DNA of 64,000 nt from NCBI RefSeq assembly GCF_023094165.1, contig NZ_JALMDK010000006.1, forward strand, positions 248,001-312,000. The letters are read 5' to 3'. Below, one piece after another: positions 58,927 to 64,000 of this stretch. A model generated the notes under the pieces. The model did not search any database and was not told where the DNA came from. It was given only the letters and a program-made list of their open reading frames with translations. Source of the DNA: Crossiella sp. S99.2 (GTDB taxonomy: Bacteria > Actinomycetota > Actinomycetes > Mycobacteriales > Pseudonocardiaceae). A program made the position numbers and the translations under genes. Within the stretch, counting starts at the first letter, position 1. Every line of letters starts with the position of its first letter.

Positions 58927-59855
58927 TTGTCCTCCTGGCTGGTCAGCGCGAGGAAGGCATCTTCCAGGCCGACGGTGGTGATCTCGATGTCGCGGGCACC
59001 GGGGTAGCGGTCGAGCACGGCCCGCAGGGTGGCGTCGGAGTCCCTGGACGCGAGGGTGGCGTGCTCGCCACGCAGGTCGGCGTGGGTGACGCCGGGCAGC
59101 AGCACGAGCGAGCCGTGATCACTCCCAGGGAGCACGGCGCGCAGGGTCCGCCCGGCGGCGGTGGCCCGGATCTGGGCGACGGTGCCGTCGGCGACGACCG
59201 CTCCGGCGCGCATCAGCACGACCCGGTCGGCGTAGCTCTCGGCCTCTTCGAGGTAGTGGGTGGCGAACAGGACGGTTTTGCCGGTGGCGGTGAGTTCGCG
59301 GATGTTGTGCCAGAAGTGCCGCCGGGTCTCCACGTCCATGGCCGCGGTGGGTTCGTCCAGGATCAGCAGGTCGGGGTCGCTGACCAGGGCGATGGCGAAG
59401 CGGACGCGTTGCCGCTGGCCGCCGGAGAGCTTCTTGCAGCGGCGTTTGACCAGGTCGGCGACACCGGCTTTGGCGAGTGCGATGGCGGCGGCCTGAGGGC
59501 GGCGGTGCAGGGCGGCGACCATGCGGACGAGTTCGCCGACGGTGGCGTCCTCGATCAGCGCGCCGCCCTGGAGCATGGCGCCGATGACGCCGTCGCGGAC
59601 GGCCTGGTCGGGGCGCTTGCCGAAGACGTGCACCTGGCCGGCGTCGGGGCGGGTCAGGCCGAGGACCAGGTCGACGGTGGTGGACTTGCCGGCACCGTTG
59701 GGGCCGAGCAGGGCGAGCACCTCGCCGGGGGCCACGGTCAGGTCGACGCCGTCCACGGCGCGGACCGGTCCGAAGTGTTTGCGCAGGCCGCGGAGGCTGA
59801 TCGCGGCGCCGGCGGCGATCTCTCGGTCGGCGCCGGGCAGGGTCGGTGTGGACAT
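58923..59855 (-). CDS. ABC transporter ATP-binding protein
   Basis: Protein of 310 residues. Walker A LLGPNGAGKSTT, signature LSGGQRQR, Walker B LLILDEPTAAMD and the switch His in FATHYLEEAE are all intact. The C-terminal extension suits DrrA/CcmA-type exporters. With the permease and the two-component system it forms one unit, probably for export of an antibiotic or lipid. Confidence 0.93.
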   Translation of the reverse strand: MSTPTLPGADREIAAGAAISLRGLRKHFGPVRAVDGVDLTVAPGEVLALLGPNGAGKSTTVDLVLGLTRPDAGQVHVFGKRPDQAVRDGVIGAMLQGGALIEDATVGELVRMVAALHRRPQAAAIALAKAGVADLVKRRCKKLSGGQRQRVRFAIALVSDPDLLILDEPTAAMDVETRRHFWHNIRELTATGKTVLFATHYLEEAESYADRVVLMRAGAVVADGTVAQIRATAAGRTLRAVLPGSDHGSLVLLPGVTHADLRGEHATLASRDSDATLRAVLDRYPGARDIEITTVGLEDAFLALTSQEDK

Positions 59856-59923
59856 GCCACTACGGTGCCGTCCGCGCGGGTCCGGGACGCAGGCCGCTCG
59901 TCACGGCCCGGCCATGACATCTG

Positions 59924-60391
59924 TCAGGGGTGCTCGTCCTTGCGGACGCGTTCGCGCACAGCGGTCATGACCTGATCGACCACGGCCCGTTGTTCGGGGG
60001 TCATGAGGTCGATGAGGTAGTCCCGGACGGTGTCGACGTGGCCGGGGGCGATCTTGTCGAGCAGGCGTTGCCCGGCGTCGGTGAGCACGGCGACGACGCC
60101 GCGTTCGTCGGTGGCACAGGATTCCCGGCGCACCAGCCCGGTCTTCTCCAGGCGGCTGACCTGGTAGGTGAGACCGCTTTTGGAGACCACGGTGCGGCCG
60201 GCCAGTTCGGTCATCCGCATGCGCCGGCCGGGGGCCGCGGACAAGGTGGAGAGCACGTCGTACTGGGCGTGGGAGAGCCCGCCGTCGGTCTGGAGCTGGT
60301 GTTCCAGCCTGCGTTCCAGGAGATGGGTGGCCTCGACAAACGTGATCCACATCCGCAGCTCGGCCTCGGACAGCCAGCGGGGCTCGTTCAT
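59924..60391 (-). CDS. MarR-family transcription regulator
   Basis: Protein of 155 residues. Winged-helix core: LSHAQYDVLSTLSAAPGRRMRMTELAGRTVVSKSGLTYQVSRLEKTGLVRRESCATDERGVVAVLTDAG (by position 38-106), with the DxR wing DERG. It lies upstream of and in line with the ABC exporter, and divergent from the peptidase gene. A role in controlling either is plausible. Confidence 0.92.
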   Translation of the reverse strand: MNEPRWLSEAELRMWITFVEATHLLERRLEHQLQTDGGLSHAQYDVLSTLSAAPGRRMRMTELAGRTVVSKSGLTYQVSRLEKTGLVRRESCATDERGVVAVLTDAGQRLLDKIAPGHVDTVRDYLIDLMTPEQRAVVDQVMTAVRERVRKDEHP

Positions 60392-60432
60392 GTCCGGACC
60401 CTAACCGTCAGCGGGGATGGCACGATCGAACC

Positions 60433-61161
60433 ATGCCTGCTGAGCAACCGACGATCCTGGCCACCTCGGGTGGTCTGCGCCGTGGCCACCGCACCGATCT
60501 GGAGTTCGCGCCGCTGTTGACCTACGCGGTGGAGCTGGCCGGGGTTGAGGGCAGGCGCCCGAAGTTGTGTCATATCGGCACGGCGCTGGGTGATCAGCGG
60601 GGGTTCAACGCGACCTTCGCCGAGGCCGGGGAGATCGCCGGGGTCGAGGTGGTGCACCTGAACCTGTTCCCGATGCCGCCGACGGCGGATCTGCTCGACT
60701 ACGTGCTGTCCTGCGATGTGGTGTGGGTGGGCGGGGGTTCGGTGGCGAACCTGCTCGCGGTGTGGCGGGTGCACGGGTTGGATTCGGTGCTGCGGGAGGC
60801 GTGGCTGCGCGGGGTGGTGCTGACCGGGGTGAGCGCGGGCTCGCTGTGCTGGCATGTGGGCGGGCCGACCGATTCCTTCGGGCCGGAGCTGCGGATCGTC
60901 ACCGACGGGCTGGGTTTCCTGCCCTATGGCAACGGGGTGCACTTCGACTCCGAGGCGGCGCGGCGGCCCGCGGTGCTGGGTGCGGTGGCCAACGGGGTCA
61001 TCCCGGACACCTATTGCACCGATGACGGGACCGGATTGCTCTACCACGGCACCGAACCGGTCGAGGCGCTCGCCGAACGCAAGAACGCCGGTGTCTACCT
61101 GGTGCGACGCGAGGACGAGGGCACGGCGGTGGAGCACGCCCTGGACGTCCGCCGCCTCTGA
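60433..61161 (+). CDS. Peptidase E-like protein (S51 family)
   Basis: Protein of 242 residues. Catalytic Ser is in GVSAGSLCW (about residue 138), with VVWVGGGSVANLL before it. The family (dipeptidase E, cyanophycinase) cleaves Asp-X dipeptides, but this is a divergent actinobacterial branch and the substrate may differ. No signal peptide, so cytoplasmic. Confidence 0.87.
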   Translation: MPAEQPTILATSGGLRRGHRTDLEFAPLLTYAVELAGVEGRRPKLCHIGTALGDQRGFNATFAEAGEIAGVEVVHLNLFPMPPTADLLDYVLSCDVVWVGGGSVANLLAVWRVHGLDSVLREAWLRGVVLTGVSAGSLCWHVGGPTDSFGPELRIVTDGLGFLPYGNGVHFDSEAARRPAVLGAVANGVIPDTYCTDDGTGLLYHGTEPVEALAERKNAGVYLVRREDEGTAVEHALDVRRL

Positions 61162-61287
61162 CCCCCACTACCACATCTCCGGCCGCACCGCCCCTTCAAG
61201 ATCGCGACCTATCCACAATCGACCACTTGTCCACAGCCCGCTCCGGCGCCGCTGGCCCCCGCCCAGCCGCCGGAGCAGGCTGGCCCC

Positions 61288-62190
61288 ATGACCACAACCC
61301 TCGTCCCGGTCCGCCTTGACCGCCTGGCCGCGATGTTCCCGCACCAGGTGGCCCGCACCTCCGAGCTGTACCGGCTGGGCGTGCCCGGCAAGCTGGTGAG
61401 TTCCTGGCGGGAGGCGTTGCCGGGTGTCGTGCTGCTCACCGGCAATCGCCCCACCAGGGCCGGTTTCCTGCGCGCGGCCTTGCGCTATGCCGAACCGAAC
61501 GCCGTGATCACCGGCTATGACGCCTTGCAGCTGCACGGCATTCCGATACCGGGGCTGGATGGCACGGTCCACCTGCTGGTCCCGTTCGCGAACCCCCGGC
61601 TCACCCCTGTCCGGTCGTTGCACGTGGACCGGCTGCGGGTGCTGCCGAAATGGACGATGTCCCGGGGTTTCCCGGTGGCCTCGGTGGCCAGGGCGACCTT
61701 GGACGCGGCCCGCCGAACCCGGGGCCCGACCGAGTTGGCCACGCTGCTGCGCCTGGCCTGCGCCCAGGGCGGGGTGTCCACTGCCGAGCTGTTGACGGAG
61801 CTGGACGAGTCGCCACAGCGGGGCCGCCCGGCGGTGCGCGAGGCGCTGAACAAGCTGCCGCTCAACGTGGTGGACATCCAGCAGGCACGGGCACAGCGGA
61901 TCCTGGCGCTAGCCGAGTTGCCGCGGCCGACCTGGGACAGACGGATCACTTCAGACGGCCGTCAGCTGCTCGGCACGGCCAATGCCTGGTGGAACGAGGT
62001 GGGCTTGGCCTGGCTCTGGCTGAAGAACCGGCGCCCGGACGGCCCTGATCCGTTGGCGAACGCGGGTGTGCACGTGGTGCGCACGCCGGTGGAGCAGTTG
62101 GCCGAGGCGCCTGACACGGTGGCCGAGGAACTGCGGATGGCGTATTCCCTGGCGCGGCTCAGCCCGCGACCGGGTGTGATCGCGAGCTGA
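61288..62190 (+). CDS. AbiEi-like / winged-helix protein
   Basis: Protein of 300 residues. N-terminal winged-helix segment RTSELYRLGVPGKLVSSWREALPGVVLL resembles the AbiEi antitoxin-type domain (type IV toxin-antitoxin family), followed by ALRYAEPNAVITGYDALQLHGIPIPG, a recurring actinomycete pattern. The usual DUF559-like nuclease region of longer relatives is reduced, with no E-x-D-x-K left. No AbiEii toxin gene is next to it. An orphan regulator is the likely reading. Confidence 0.65.
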   Translation: MTTTLVPVRLDRLAAMFPHQVARTSELYRLGVPGKLVSSWREALPGVVLLTGNRPTRAGFLRAALRYAEPNAVITGYDALQLHGIPIPGLDGTVHLLVPFANPRLTPVRSLHVDRLRVLPKWTMSRGFPVASVARATLDAARRTRGPTELATLLRLACAQGGVSTAELLTELDESPQRGRPAVREALNKLPLNVVDIQQARAQRILALAELPRPTWDRRITSDGRQLLGTANAWWNEVGLAWLWLKNRRPDGPDPLANAGVHVVRTPVEQLAEAPDTVAEELRMAYSLARLSPRPGVIAS

Positions 62191-62216
62191 GCCGGGAAGG
62201 AGTGGGAGTCGTGACC

Positions 62217-63602
<1,386 letters not shown>

Positions 63603-64000
63603 GGACACTCCAGAGCAGGTCATAGGCATTCAGCGGGAGGCTGCAAGGGTAGCGACCGCCTTTTCGCCCCCGACAACCGCGTTCCACCACCCCCCATTTC
63701 CACCCCACCCCAGCCCCCCTCACCCCACCAAACCCACCCCCGCCACCCCACGCCATCCCCCAACCCGCCACGCCCCCAACTCAAGGCCACCCTCTTCCAC
63801 CAAACCCCCCACCCTCACAACTTCAGCCCCACCCCGCCGGCCCCGCACCACCACGGCACACCCACCAAGCCCAGTCCTCACCCCCACAACACAGCCCGCA
63901 AACCCACGGTCATCCCCAGCCTCTCCCCCCGCCACGCCCTCCGCCCCAATCCCGCCAAGCCCTCCGCCCCAGCCCCGCCATACCTTCGGCCCGTTCCACC
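63603..64000. other. C-rich, G-poor intergenic tract
   Basis: From about 63665 the plus strand is almost all C, A and a little T, with G rare, up to at least 63960. Many CCCC runs give G-runs on the other strand, which could fold as G-quadruplexes. No credible gene is seen; the minus-strand ORFs are Gly/Trp/Val-rich artefacts of composition. Confidence 0.7.

Overview
The window is high-GC actinomycete DNA. GTG starts are common, most genes overlap by ATGA or TGATG, and the gene set (dnaG, dgt, glyS, an ECF41-type sigma factor, many small zinc-ribbon proteins) is actinobacterial. It looks most like a Pseudonocardiales or Streptomyces relative, but the genus is inference. It has two parts. From the left up to about 47.84 kb lies an integrated element. 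From the tRNA-Asn gene at 47.84-47.91 kb to the end lies ordinary chromosome.

The right end of the element is clear: an AlpA-type excisionase (46416-46598), a tyrosine integrase (46598-47779), a hairpin, then the 3' end of tRNA-Asn(GTT). No second copy of the tRNA 3' end was seen, so the left end is probably outside the window or decayed. Inside the element: a SEC-C/pRiA4b-like pair and a secreted protein (0-5 kb); a replication module of zinc-ribbon/Toprim primase, family A DNA polymerase and DnaB-like helicase, interleaved with minus-strand genes for a DUF4192 protein, a sigma-70-like protein and two unknown operons (5-17 kb); unknown genes and an ISL3 remnant (17-20 kb); a defence-like island with a protein kinase-SF1 helicase fusion, a PLD-like partner with a degenerate HKD motif, a DUF6283 protein and a nuclease-NACHT STAND ATPase (20-29 kb); an IS1380 remnant, a MoxR ATPase with a vWA/HExxH protein, and a Crp-type regulator (29-34.5 kb); a long minus-strand operon of small proteins including an RbpA homologue (34.6-39.4 kb); and a divergent cluster of radical SAM, DnaQ-like exonuclease and P-loop ATPase against XRE regulator, asparaginase, PPC-domain protein and one unknown (39.5-46 kb).

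The most striking feature is a dispersed 10-bp motif, GCGTTACCT(C/A), found ten times between 5.8 and 46.1 kb, in gaps between the genes called here, and not seen in the chromosomal part. In four cases it lies 37, 37, 37 or 39 nt upstream of a start codon. It serves the primase, polymerase, helicase, sigma-like operon and excisionase/integrase region, so it looks like the shared promoter or operator of one element-wide regulon. The element also encodes a sigma-like protein and its own RbpA, a factor that works with sigma and RNA polymerase. I infer that the element runs part of its own transcription. A second dispersed signal, a palindrome built on GGGTGTTGCCGA, sits between both of the clearest convergent gene pairs and looks like a shared bidirectional terminator.

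The chromosomal part carries a YtxH-like protein, a MOSC protein, a trans-aconitate methyltransferase-like protein, dnaG, an ECF41 sigma factor with its carboxymuconolactone-decarboxylase-like partner and a near-perfect ECF41 promoter, dgt, a DUF218 protein, a two-component system beside an ABC exporter, a MarR regulator, a peptidase E-like protein, an AbiEi-like protein and glyS. It ends in a very C-rich, G-poor intergenic tract.
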